From the NCBI GenBank assembly GCA_941918925.1, contig OW799234.1, positions 75,164,543 to 75,228,542 of the forward strand: a stretch of DNA of 64,000 nucleotides, read 5' to 3'. This document shows, piece after piece, positions 48,312 to 58,839 of the stretch. Origin of the DNA: Phyto melanocephala (lineage: Eukaryota > Arthropoda > Insecta > Diptera > Rhinophoridae). A program made the translations under genes and the position numbers. The notes beneath the pieces were generated by a model, which was not told the DNA's origin, searched no databases, and was given only the letters and a program-made list of their open reading frames with translations. How positions within the stretch are numbered: position 1 is the first letter of the stretch; each line of letters opens with the position of its first letter.

Positions 48312-48889
48312 TTGTTATTTTGTTTTTTGGTTTAGGTTTTGAAATGCCATGAAATTTTTATTTACAATATATTTTTGTTTTGTTTGTAGTCCTTTTATGT
48401 AAATTAAATTATTTTTTCAAAAGAAAATTAAATATTTATTGTTATTGTATGCTGGTAAATACTCTCAAGTTATGGCGGAATTGTATTTGCGGTTGCTACA
48501 GCCTTAAAGGAGGTGTTGTGAGCTTTTAATAGAATTCAGTGTTATGCACTAAAATGTGCTCCAAACGGAACATATGACTGTAATGAACATTATTATATAA
48601 AGAAATTTGTACAAAGAAAAATCTCCAATAAATATTGTTTCGAAAATTCATTCATTTGTCAATCTTGCTTGCTCTGATTGGCTCAATAACTACCTGATGG
48701 ATTTAAAAAAACCTATCACAAAAAAATATCTCAATATAGCAAAAAAAATAGTATTTCATTGATTTTAATGGTACTGGAGATATAGCAGCAAACTAATACA
48801 TGCACAGTCAGGACAATATGGGGAATATAAGACAATATTACATTACAATGTTTAAAAAAATATACGAGCGAATTAGGTTACAATTTTCT
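48312..48889. other. AT-rich DNA, no gene seen
   Basis: No motif. Confidence 0.5.
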
Positions 48890-49109
48890 GTTGCGAGCAC
48901 ATTTATTCATGTCTCTGATAGTAAAAATTAAACATCAACATTGTCATAGATAATTTGGATCATCGGATGGTGGTGTGCTGCCGAGGTCACGGCCATACAT
49001 AATTGAACCATACCAATATTATCATAATAAAAAGAAATGACAATAAATTCCTAAATAATTTTGGTTTTATTCAAAATCAACATCGGCCCTTAAAACTTAA
49101 CCACCCTTT
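48890..49109 (+). mobile_element. Mariner 3' fragment related to the captured mariner
   Basis: AACATCAACATTGTCATAGA, then ACATAATTGAACCATACCAA, and the end TCGGCCCTTAAAACTTAACC followed by ACCC. It matches the right half of 29331-29935 but lies outside a group A element, showing the mariner also exists independently. Confidence 0.55.
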
Positions 49110-49670
49110 AGTAAATCATGCATAATTTTAAGGTTACCACTATTTAGGCTCTAGTGATATTCCACTAAATTTGTTTCCTTTTTATGAGATGTTCCGCAAC
49201 CGCTCATTCGGTTAAATTTTTTTCGTGCTCGGATTTGCCAATTGTTTACATGTTTATACCAGTTAAAATTAACAACAATTATAGCTTCTAAAAGAAATTC
49301 CTAAAACAAGTTTTATATATGTCACACCCCATGCTTTCATCGCATTGACTATTTTCTGGAAAAAGTCTAAAAATTATAATTGAAAACCACTTAAAATTAC
49401 AGATTATAAAACGAAAAGTTTTAGGTATAATTTTCTTAATAGAAATTTTTATTCAAATAGAATGTTCTATGCCTAGTGGTGTTTTCCTCATCATTCTAAG
49501 CCTAATCAAGTTTGATCAATACAGCTTTTATAATAATCTCAAAATGCGACACAAAAAGTCCTCTTCAAATTTAAAGAAAAACACTAACATGAACCTGGCT
49601 CGATAATTAAAAAGTGTTTTTAAGTCGAATAAAAAATATGATTCTTTTAATTCAAGTACAATTGTCTGAC
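49110..49670. other. AT-rich DNA, no gene seen
   Basis: No motif. Confidence 0.5.
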
Positions 49671-49671
49671 G

Positions 49672-50260
49672 TTATAATTCAAATATGACTTTTGTCATAT
49701 GACAGCCACGGCAGGCCCAGACGTACTCTAATCTGGAGGTGCAATTCTTAATGAATTTTTCAAATTTTTTTAGCCGTATATCAGCAACAACGCTGCGAGT
49801 ATCGTTCTCCAGGTTGTTAATCATTTCGGGCTTATCAGTGTAGACTACCGACTGAAAGTAGTTTAGAGGCATTAAATTGCACTATAATGGTGTCCGATAC
49901 GTGAAACTACGTGTTTGTCAAACGATTTTTTAAATTTTTCTTGTGGCACAATTTGTGTGATATGTTGTTTCATCTTGTTGAAACCATTGCTCCTGCACAT
50001 CATGATCACCATTGATATTAAAGCTCCTACTAGCATCGTTTCTAAAGAAGTATGGACCAATTATTACAGCAGCCCATAAAACACACCAAACATGTCTATG
50101 TCTATGGACATAACGGTATCTTAACATACATTGAAGGATTATCATCACTTTAAATACGGCAGTTTTGTTCATTGACGTATCCATTAAACAAAATTAAGCT
50201 TCATCGCTAAACAGAATTCGTCTATGAAAATAGAGGTCATCATTATTTAGGTGTGAGTCT
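49672..50260 (-). pseudogene. DD41D mariner-type transposase, frameshifted
   Basis: Minus strand, N to C: RRILFSDEA.F (first Asp), NKTAVF, HVWCVLWAAVIIGPYFFRND, INGDHDVQEQWFQQDETTYH (second Asp in FQQD), then a gap, LMPLNYFQSVVYTDKPEMIN and VVADIRLKKFEKFIKNCTSR ending RGCHMTKVIFEL. The segment with the third Asp (normally PLDYFLW) is changed to PLNYFQ. Pieces lie in three frames, so at least two frameshifts. The ordering and the C-terminal CTSRLEYV.ACRG.HM are characteristic of the family of copy 69-578. Confidence 0.8.
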
Positions 50261-51813
50261 ATTCATGTAGAGCGAGAAACTAAATTTAAAATAAATTTAT
50301 TAACAGTTGACGAAATTGTCACAAAATAAAAATTTGTTACCATCCTACATTCTACAGCTCTATGAAAAAACCCCGTTATAAGGAAAACAAATTGTCAAAT
50401 CAGGCAGACTGTTCTCGAGTTATCATTATTAACGTACGCCGATTCATTTCGACATGTGCACAAACATATAAATATTTTTATTAGTTGTTGTAGTGTAGGG
50501 TGTAATTTGCTGTCTCGATGATATACTAAATTTTTGGATTATTCTCTTTAAATTGTAATGCCATTGTTGGCCGTAACAAAATTCGATGTTGTAAAATTGT
50601 TATCTAAAGTATTTGCAAATGTACGTATATTAGAATCAATTTATATAAAAGGGAAGTAAAAAGGAAAATTAATTATTTTATTTTCTTTCTAATTGCTATA
50701 AAGTTGTTACAACAAATTGTTATTAACGACTAATAATAGTATAAAATGTAATAAGTGTGTTCAAGTTATTATTAAATCACTAAATGGAATTAATACAGGA
50801 TGGGTCAAAAGATTCCAGTTTAATAACTTTTTCGTTTACATATGTTTTAAATTTTTTATCGGCCGATTAAAAAAATAATACCTGGAGAATAAATAAAAAA
50901 TATCAACAACAAATAAAAAAATTATTCACAACTGATCAAAGAAACAGAATATTATAATTTCATTATTTAAATCAGCGAACAAATATTTTACTGCAAAGGA
51001 CACATCGCACAGTGAGACAGCCCTAAAGTAACCGCGGCAAAAAATGGTCTTTGGCATGTCGTCCAATTTAGATGAAATTTTCAAAGTATATTAACAGATA
51101 TATGAGTAACAATTTCCTGAAATTTCAGCCTCATAACTTCATTACTTTTTGGTCTAGAGCAAGTCAAAGTTGAGGTATGCTAATGCGCTTGAAATATGTT
51201 TGTTCAATATGTAATATTCAAAAGCTTATCAATAAAAAAAATACATAATAAATATAAATTTAAAGTATTTTTTTAATTAATTTGGTTGTTGTAGAATGAT
51301 TAGATATAAAAATAAATTTAAAAAAGAAACACCAAAAAACATTTCTTTACAACAGAATTGTGGTGTAAAAATTTAACATTTTGCATTTTCAATGGACTAG
51401 GAAATATAGAGAAGCCCCTCGCCCTAGGTGCAGACTTAAATCAAATGAAAGATTGAAGTCTCAGCTTTCATTTAAGGTAAAGGACATATAGCAAAAGTTT
51501 GCAAAAGTGCAAGTTTATACAAGTTTATATAAAGTGTTAAAAAAGATTACAAGGTTATGGATAATTCAATTATTTGTTATACTGCAATTTCTGATATTTG
51601 GACCGATAGCAATAAAGATATTGATGTTGTTGTTTGTGTCATATCAACAAATTTCAATTAAATGTCAGACTTAATTATTAAAATTATTATTGATAGAATG
51701 AAAAAAAAATTACTATTATTTTACACTGAAACCCGTAGATTATCGGGAACATCTAAATTTTGCAGTTAAATTAATTTTGTATTTTAATTTTATGAACTTT
51801 TCTATTTGTATTA
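50261..51813. other. AT-rich DNA, no gene seen
   Basis: The stretch 51000-51200 (CACAGTGAGACAGCCCTAAA and following) has more balanced composition and may be an uncharacterised repeat, but it occurs once here. Confidence 0.4.
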
Positions 51814-52068
51814 TATTTAAATTTTAGGCTATAAATTCAATGCGATAACGACAAGAATATTAAAGAAAAATTAGACATCCGACACTAGCTGAGTGGAATG
51901 CATTTTCGAAACCAGCTACGGTTTCATCATCAGCACTCTTTTAATCAGAACTACCTACAGGTGTTGTGTGTAAATATCAACTATTTAACTCAGCTAGTAT
52001 CGGATGACTAATTTTTCCTTAATATTCTTGTCGTTATCGCATTGAACTTATATACTAAAATTTAAATA
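51814..52068. mobile_element. Penelope-like inverted-repeat unit (255 bp)
   Basis: Two 80-bp arms (51814-51893 and 51989-52068) are inverse copies with about six mismatches, separated by 95 bp. AAATTAATTT occurs just outside both arms (51768-51777 and 52070-52079) and may be a target duplication, though the word is itself palindromic. The 95-bp centre and arm edge hold a hammerhead-like motif on the minus strand, which is a known feature of Penelope-like element pseudo-LTRs. No reverse transcriptase coding remains. Confidence 0.55.
51891..51938 (-). ncRNA. Hammerhead-ribozyme-like motif
   Basis: Minus strand reads GAGTG, CTGATGA, T, GAAACC-GTAGCT-GGTTTC, GAAA, ATGCATTC, CACTC. Stem I GAGUG/CACUC (5 bp), core CUGAUGA, stem II GAAACC/GGUUUC (6 bp, hexaloop), core GAAA, a minimal stem III AAU/AUU with a 2-base loop, and a UUC site before the 3' strand of stem I, all in type I order. 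One unpaired U lies between the core and stem II, which may lower activity. Cleavage is not demonstrated. Confidence 0.5.
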
Positions 52069-53611
52069 TAAATTAATTTAATTGAAAATCCAATTATGAG
52101 TGATGAGGTTAATTTGCATTTGAATGACTTTTCTAATAATCAAAACTGAGCCATTCACCAACGCCGATTGCGCCCCCTTAGGTGTACAGTATGGTGTAGC
52201 ATTACATCTAAAAATATCATAAGGTCTTAATTCCTTTACAATGAAGATCAAAATGCTGTAATCGTAAATGGAAATCGGTATAGGGAAACAGACCTGAGAT
52301 ATTTAAAAAATTCTTTAAATGTGAATTTACTTAATTAAAATTAATAAAGCAAGCAAGTAAATCCATTTGTGCATAATTATTAATGTTTATTTTATTTTGC
52401 TCAGAGAAACATAGCTAAATTAAAGTCTTTTTCTTTTTCATTGCAAATACAAAACACTTAATTGAAAGAGGCACACGACTGCTAAACGCTTTTGTGATTT
52501 AATAAGCTTCATTATATCGCTTTATATTCTAGTGTGTAAGTAATGATGCAAAAGAAAACATAAGAAAAAAATCTGCCCACTTCCATTATTTCAATGCATT
52601 TAAATTTAAGTTCATACCGACCTGCTGAATGTATTTTTGCACAAAACATTTGTATTGATTTCTCCAGAGCTATTGTGTCAGTGCACACAAATATTTGTTC
52701 TTGACTTGAATTGAAATTGCCAGAATGCATGAATAAAATGACAACTTGCAGTTAATTTCGTAAAATCATTTAAATAATAACACAGCATTGACACAGAGTG
52801 CTCTCTAAAGTAGACTGTGTATTCTAATGGTTGTAGGCTAAAGCAGTCACTTGTAATAATTAGAAAAGTGTTGACGTTCTTTAAATTGCGGAAATAATTC
52901 TTCTTGTTTAATACTAAACACAAGGAAACAAAAACTAAGAAACAGACAGGTATATTACAGATAATTGTACATTTGCTGTAAATTTATAATAAATTAATAA
53001 AGACTTTTGGAGCACATTTTTAAAAAAATTTCGTTAAAAAATTAAACATTTTAAGACAAGTGTAAATAATGGAATATAATTTACGAACATGCTTTTTAAA
53101 AGTGAACAGTAGTTTCAGGATTATCGTAAATATTTATTCAGAAAAATATTTTTTAACTCAAAATTTAAAAATGTTGCATGTATGTAAAAGCTAAAACACG
53201 TCTTAGTTGATGTCGCTTATTCATTTTCTTTTATAACAGCAACTATCAATTCTAGGTCTGCAGGGGAAAAAATTAGATCAGTGGCCGATCTTTTATTGCT
53301 TGTTTTATTCTTAAGTACCAGGGCAACGTTAATGTTAATAAAATTAAAGTTGGCATTTTATTTCCTAAGGGAGGAGAATAAATTTGCTATTAGGGCATAA
53401 AAAATTTTTATTAATTTTTTAATTGATATTTTTTTACTTAATTTACTTAATAGTATAATTCTAATGAATGGAGTAAAATCACACTATTTTTAGGTTAATA
53501 ATAACAGTTTCGTTATTGAAATTCATATTAATTTTTTTCTATGTAAATGTTTAATTTTTGGTAAAAAACAACTTGGTTGGAAGGAACTGATAAACTCATA
53601 CTTTTGATCTT
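52069..53611. other. AT-rich DNA, no gene seen
   Basis: Motif-free short frames at 52512-52923 on the minus strand only. Confidence 0.6.
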
Positions 53612-54393
53612 GTATCCACGACCAAAAACGTGGTGTGGGGGTATATTCGTTTTATCATTCCGTTTATAACACATCAAAATATCCATTTTATACCCCATAA
53701 AGTATATATTTTTTAAGTTCTGGTTTTATTTAATGACGATCTGGCTATATCCGTTCCTCTGTCCGTCTGTCCTACCATGATTAGAGGGATCAAATTTTGC
53801 CAGAATATTTCCAATACGTAAGGTTGATTGGGAGTGAAAATTGAATAAATTGTTACATAAGGAAGAGAGTTATAGCTCGTAGTGCTTGAGTAGGTCTAAA
53901 AATCAATCTCTTTACTTCATCGAGGAAAATTCAATTGTGTCAAAACGCATTGGCGTAGAGAGTGATAAAATTTCGCAAATATATTTTGTGGGTAAAAAAG
54001 GCATATTTTTCTGAAAATTGCTAAGATCTATATGTTTTTTATGCCCACCTCCCATTTTGCGCTTTATCTTAAATTCATAGTTTCTATGCAAAAATTTTGT
54101 GGTAAAAAAAAAGAAATCTCGAATGGATTCTCTTAGATAAATTCAAACATTAATTGTATGGTTTAAAAAGTTCAGTTTCAGTAAAATACAAAATTGTATC
54201 ACTCCCAATGTAGAAATACTGGAGGTTTCATTGCAAGACTAAATTTAAGAAAATAAATTAATAGTAAGTCGTAGTTACATAATGAAAGTAATACATATTT
54301 TAGTATCAAGAGATTATTATATATGATTTTTCCAAGCTTGAGATCAACTTTTTTTTTTTTTTTTAGTTTTTTTATAAAAAATTATTTATTTTA

Positions 54394-54435
54394 ACCAATA
54401 TTTCGCTACCAAACAATGGGTAGCTTCTTCAGGGT
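54394..54435 (-). ncRNA. Hammerhead-ribozyme-like motif, left arm
   Basis: Mirror image of the right-arm motif on the opposite strand: ACC, CTGAAGA, GCTACC/GGTAGC stem II, GAAA. In an RNA spanning both arms the motif would instead be locked in the long hairpin. Confidence 0.4.
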
Positions 54436-54484
54436 AATATGTATACAAATTTTATTTTTTTTTTATAAAATTTGTATACATATT

Positions 54485-54526
54485 ACCCTGAAGAAGCTAC
54501 CCATTGTTTGGTAGCGAAATATTGGT
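54485..54526 (+). ncRNA. Hammerhead-ribozyme-like motif, right arm
   Basis: ACC, CTGAAGA, A, GCTACC-CATTGTTT-GGTAGC, GAAA, TATT, GGT. Core CUGANGA and GAAA, stem II of 6 bp, a very short stem I (ACC/GGU) and stem III reduced to one A-U pair. One extra base lies between core and stem II. It is the weaker of the two hammerhead-like types here. Confidence 0.4.
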
Positions 54527-54766
54527 TAAAATAAATAATTTTTTATAAAAAAACTAAAAAAAAAAAAAAAAAAAGTTGATCTCAAGCTTGGAAAAATCAT
54601 ATATAATCAATAAAAAAGATCAAGAAATTTAGACGATATAATCAAGAGATTATTCCATAGCGGTTACTGTTAATAATAAAATAATAAATTTTGTGCTATA
54701 AAAGTACTTGAAATTGGTGGTGGGTATAAAAGATTCGGCACAACCGAATGTAGTACTCTTACTTGT

Positions 54767-55727
54767 TATTTTTTACTTCGACCACTTTCATAATTAATTA
54801 TGCGCGATATTTCGAAAATAAATGATGTACAATTTAAAATTCTAAACATTTAACAATTCCAATTATGGTTAAGCAAAAGTTTTTAAAGAAATAAAAAAAA
54901 CACTCACAGCAGATTATCACGTAAAACTTTATAATAATTTATACTTAAAAAGTTTGAGAGAAAACAAAATACATATCGTCATCTGAAATGTAGAACTTCT
55001 AAAACAACTATAAATTTAATTTGCTTAAATTTAACTAAATAAGCCGTAAATTGCAAGGTACGAACTGTTCTATTATATGTTGGTAAAAATCTAACATGAT
55101 TGTATTTTACAAAAAGGCTCTGAGCAACAAAAATGCAAATTTTGGATTATCGAAACACTGTTAAGCGCGAAAAGCGCTAAGCAGACATCACTGTTCCTAA
55201 AAGTATATATAAGCACATCAAGAAGCCTTATGCTTTTCCTTGACTACAGGAGTGGAATTTCTTGACATGGTCACTGGCGGGTAGTAAATTTTAAGCTTTG
55301 TTGTTGAAATACTATTTTATAGCAATTGTTGTATTCACAAGAAGTCCGGAGTGTTATTTTATCGTAATTTCCCCAAAACTTCAAAATGCTTTAAAATTAT
55401 TATATTATTTTTTGTGAAATTTTAAATCATAAACACACATTTGTATAGACTTAAGTATGTATCAGCGGCAGCAAAACTCCCAGGAGAATGACTGACATTT
55501 GCATGTCTTTTAAAATAACATGGGAGCTTATAAAACGTGTTTTTTAAATGCAACTTATTTTTGATAAATCCATAAATCTGTATTAGAGAAACACAGCTGA
55601 GAATTATATGGTAAAATTTTGACGAAACTCAACTTAGGAATTCAATAATCTAAACTTTTAATTGACATTTTTTTTTAAAGTTGTTTCCGATATCTTTGTC
55701 GGTAGTTGAATCAAGATGTTCTTAAAA
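54767..55727. other. AT-rich DNA, no gene seen
   Basis: No motif recognised. Confidence 0.5.
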
Positions 55728-55729
55728 TA

Positions 55730-56655
55730 CAGGGTGTCCGCCGGAAAGGTATAATGTTTTGTTTGGTCGCCAGTTTAAAAAATACTAGTCTTGACAGTTC
55801 ATATTTGGCAGTCGTGAAGTAGAGACGTAGTAAATTTATTATGGAATATTATACGATAACCAACGTGTTTAAATCGTTAAAGCATTTAATCAAAATCAAT
55901 ATTTGATTACTGTGATGATGAGAAAGTAACGTTAAATTTTTGGGAGAAACAACGCGCCAACAAGACGCACTATTTATCGTAAAGATAATGGTTTCGAAAA
56001 GAGAGGGACTGTAGCTGATAGGCCCAATGATGGATCATAACGCAATGCAAAATCAGTTGAAACATTACTTCTGCCCAAGAAAGTGTTCAAAACAATCCAT
56101 CAATTTCAATTTGACGCCGTGCTCAGGAGCTTGGTCTTCAAAGAGCAACTTTGGCCACAATTTTATGATATGATTGAAAACTTTTCAACGCCACAACTGC
56201 ATGCTTTGGACTCGACAAACATGTGGTTTTAACAAGATGGTGCCACATCGCATACAGCCAGGATTACAATGGAACTACTGCGAGGCCTCTTTTCACAACA
56301 AGTTATTTCAAGGAAGGGTGATGTTGATTGGCTTTCACGATTGCCTGATTTGACTGCTTCTTTTTGCGGGGACATCTGAAAAACAAAGTTTATGCAAACA
56401 ATCCAGAAACGCTGGAACAATTCAAACAAGATATTCGTGATGAAATTATGAAATACCGCGTGAAATGTGTGAGGATGTAATGAAAAATGTGGTGAAAACG
56501 GCACGCATTTGTGAGGCTAACAGAGGCCAACATTTATCTGATATTTTATTCCATGCATAATTGCCGACATTAAATAAAACAATAAAGGATCCATTCTCTT
56601 TCATAAAATAAAAAAATTATAAACAAAGTTTTATACCTTTCCGGCGGATACCCTG
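55730..56655 (+). mobile_element. Mariner-type element, TIRs and TA flanks intact (926 bp)
   Basis: Ends CAGGGTGTCCGCCGGAAAGG and, inverted, CAGGGTATCCGCCGGAAAGG: one mismatch over about 25 bp. TA at 55728-55729 and 56656-56657. Shorter than the roughly 1.3 kb usual for mariners because the interior is deleted. Confidence 0.9.
55930..56562 (+). pseudogene. Transposase remnant of the 926-bp mariner
   Basis: Plus-strand pieces: RNAKSVETLL and RAQELGLQRATLAT-like HTH sequence (56045-56155, frameshifted), then a deletion jump to MIENFSTPQLHALDSTNMWF and QDGATSHTARITMELLRGLF with the second Asp, ISRKGDVDWLSRLPDLTA, then a small deletion removing the third Asp (normally CDFFLW), and frameshifted NNPETLEQFKQDI, REMCEDVMKNVVKTARICEA and HLSDILFHA. 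The first-Asp region is missing. The minus-strand frame 56229-56504 is a shadow. Confidence 0.8.
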
Positions 56656-56734
56656 TATTTCTAAAGGAACATATTTTACACATACATATGTACATATGTA
56701 AGAAACGTTTCTCGAAGCCTTATTGGAGCGCCTT

Positions 56735-57031
56735 TGTTTAGGTAAGAAACAGAGGCATTTGTATTCGTTTGCTGTTGTTTATATTTTAGTTCATAATACG
56801 CCCACAAAACTGTTTTTCAATAGCAAAATTCTCAAAATCGTATCAGATAAATTGGTATCATATTAGAGTAAGGACTTCAACAAATTGATTTCAACATACA
56901 TTACTGAGAGACGGACATACACTCTTAACAAAATTAATTCTACTATCTATTTGTATTCAGAATACATTTACTTTATGGGGGGAATGGCAAACTTGTATAT
57001 ATCCATTTACACTCCCTTATGAAGGGTATAA
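56735..57031 (-). mobile_element. Degraded group C DINE-1-like element
   Basis: GATTTCAACATACATTACTG, GAGAGACGGACATACACTC, ACTTTATGGGGGGAATGGCA and CTCCCTTATGAAGGGTATAA mark the 5' half on the minus strand. It ends about 330 bp before the SPR exon acceptor. Confidence 0.6.
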
Positions 57032-57363
57032 AACGGAGTTTTTTCAAAACCATATTAATAAAAAAATTTAAGAAAAATGTCAAATTGAAATATTATACAA
57101 AGAACAACAAACATAACTATTTCTATTTAAAAAATATTTCTAGAAAATCAATTTTATAACCAAAATTTATTTAATATTTAACTTTTTTATTTCTCTCCTC
57201 TAAATTTATGAAATGTGTGGAGTTGCCCTTTTGCATTTTACGCAACGATATCTGTTTAATAAAAACATAAATATATAAACATTGTCCTTAGTACTTATGA
57301 TAATGAATTCAATTTACATAAATCTAACTAAACATCTGCTTTATCGTATTTTTTTCTCTTTAC

Positions 57364-57567
57364 AGATTTCACTAACCAGCCAACCAAAAAAGATGAAATC
57401 AAATTAAAGCAAAAGAATTTTATTAAAAATTTTCATTAATTACACTGCTGAGCAAAATAAAGAGAAGAAAATATAAATATGTAAAGACTTATAAAAATAT
57501 CAACATTTTGCTACAAAATATTTATGCAGGAGATACTAAAAAATATATTTAATTAAATTATATCAAA
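57364..57567 (+). other. SPR: Splice acceptor and 5' UTR of the SPR exon
   Basis: TATTTTTTTCTCTTTACAG (to 57365) is a good pyrimidine tract plus AG. The exon would then start at 57366, leaving about 202 bases of A-rich 5' UTR. An in-frame TAA at 57550-57552 precedes the ATG. The alternative is a transcription start in this AT-rich DNA, which I cannot exclude. Confidence 0.5.
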
Positions 57568-58069
57568 ATGCATTTGCAAGATACTTATAGTACCGCAATA
57601 ACGAAAACTGCAAGTGCTGTTGTGGACCCTACGTTGATACTCAGTTATAATTTGCACAATACTTCGGCCAACTCAGGCTGGACTAATGCTGGTGACGGTG
57701 TTGGTGGTGCTGTAGGAGGGGTAGTTGATTTATGCAGTGGTGGTGTTAGCGGTAGTTGCAATTATGATGCTAGTGGAAACGTTTATCCAGTCAGCGAATA
57801 CATCAATTTACTTGATGCCAACCATACCAGATATGGACTCATGAATTTCAGCGATTTGTTTTATGGCGAAGAATTCTGTCAAAGTTTTGATTTTGAAACA
57901 AATCGTTCATATTGGAATATTACTTGTGATTCACCATTAGAATATATTGTACCTTTATATGGTTACATCATGCCATTCCTGGTGCTAACGACAATCGTAT
58001 CGAATTCCTTAATTGTCCTAATATTAAGTAAAAAGAAAATGCAAACTCCAACAAATTTTGTGCTAATGG
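57568..58069 (+). CDS. SPR: Sex peptide / myoinhibitory peptide receptor, first coding exon
   Basis: Class A (rhodopsin-like) neuropeptide GPCR at the cell surface. In Drosophila melanogaster SPR responds to seminal sex peptide and to myoinhibitory peptides (allatostatin B) through Gi/o; MIPs are regarded as the ancestral ligands. This exon encodes 167 residues plus one base of codon 168. Residues 1-125 form an extracellular tail with a Gly/Val-rich stretch (42-63) and N-glycosylation sequons at N31, N85, N93, N112 and N117. SYWNITCDSPLEY (114-126) and IMPFLVLTTIVSNSLIVLIL (134-153, TM1, conserved Asn146) followed by SKKKMQTPTNFVLMG closely match Drosophila SPR. The start ATG has a fly-like ATCAAAATG context and an in-frame stop 16 bp upstream. 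Coding ends at a phase-1 GTGAGT donor (58070-58075); reading on gives a spurious stop at 58090. Later exons lie outside the window. GC is visibly higher than the flanks. Confidence 0.93.
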
Positions 58070-58075
58070 GTGAGT
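58070..58075 (+). promoter_or_regulatory. SPR: 5' splice donor of SPR intron
   Basis: GTGAGT directly after ATGG; phase 1, splitting a Gly codon. Drosophila SPR protein continues LMGMAICDM here, consistent with a spliced Gly codon. Confidence 0.85.
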
Positions 58076-58092
58076 TCAAAATACATGTTTAA

Positions 58093-58839
58093 ATAATTAT
58101 TTATGAACTTTTTGTTATATTTGTCCACAATAATGGAAATGTATGGAAAATGTCAACTGTTAACATAAATCGTATTTTACTTCATCTAGAAAAATCGCAC
58201 AACTCTACAAGTTTTATCTTTAAAAGGAGAGTTTTTTTTTAATTTGTTTAATTCAATATCAACTGCTAATTAAAAACAAATTAAGGCCTTTTTTAATACC
58301 AATGGTGTGCTAAATGTTTCTTGGTTGTATATCTTTTGTTTTTTTCGAAGCAGAATTGCTGCTTAGATCTTTTTAATCTAGAAACATTTCAATATTTTAG
58401 TTGACCAGTCATCGATTTTTAATTAGAATTTTTACAGTTGTAAATTGGGTTTAATGACTAGTTTTTGAGGCAATAAATTACAGAAAGTATTCTATGCTGA
58501 TATTTGTAACTTGAGTTGAGTTTAAGCTTAAAATCAATGCATACTTTCAGGGGACACAATGGTCACTAAAGACTTCTATAAATATTTAAAGTTGATCTGA
58601 ATACTACCACTCCGACTTCCAGTTATAATATAAGAAAAGTATGCACGGATGTATGTGGGCTGCACTACACTGCATTAGTATGAATTTTCGAGTAGAATAA
58701 GTTCTAATTATCCCAAAGTTTTTTGGCATGAGAAAAATTATCAAGTTTAGAATTTTTAAGATGTGTGGTCGAATAGCGAAAAATCTATACAATTTATATA
58801 AAAATGTTCAATTTAAAAAGTGATTTGATTATGTTTGCA
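58093..58839 (+). other. SPR intron, no further gene seen
   Basis: AT-rich intronic DNA. No second SPR exon (TM2 onwards) is found here or up to base 64000. Confidence 0.7.

Larger units (their letters stand above)
54319..54640. mobile_element. Near-perfect palindromic Penelope-like insertion
   Basis: Arms 54316-54455 and 54465-54607 are inverse copies about 140 bp long around a T9 spacer, differing essentially in the length of an A/T homopolymer. ATCAAGAGATTATT occurs at 54305-54318 and again at 54641-54654, a 14-bp target duplication. The element sequence either side (CTTTATAGTAAAAT-type in sister group A copies) confirms the empty site. An unpaired 33-bp tail follows the right arm (54608-54640). 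Each arm contains a hammerhead-like motif. Duplication length and motif together suggest a Penelope-like origin. Confidence 0.65.
53612..54766 (+). mobile_element. DINE-1-like element, group A without mariner, interrupted
   Basis: 5' end TATCCACGACCAAAAACGTG / GTGTGGGGGTATA hairpin, ATCATTCCGTTTATAACACA, ACCCCATAAAGTATATATT, GTCCGTCTGTCC, one decayed GTGGGCG-type unit (CCCACCTCCCATTTTGCGC), then 3' GGTGGTGGGTATAAAAG, TTCGGCACAACCGAA, GTACTCTTACTTG. A Penelope-like palindrome is inserted at 54319-54640. It lacks the captured mariner, like 41409-42656. Confidence 0.75.

Noticed and set aside
56229..56504. 91-codon minus-strand frame
   Set aside because: Shadow of the plus-strand mariner transposase remnant.
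58070..58092. Extension of the SPR frame to the stop at 58090-58092
   Set aside because: It reads through a consensus GTGAGT donor at the point where the Drosophila protein continues differently; treated as intron.
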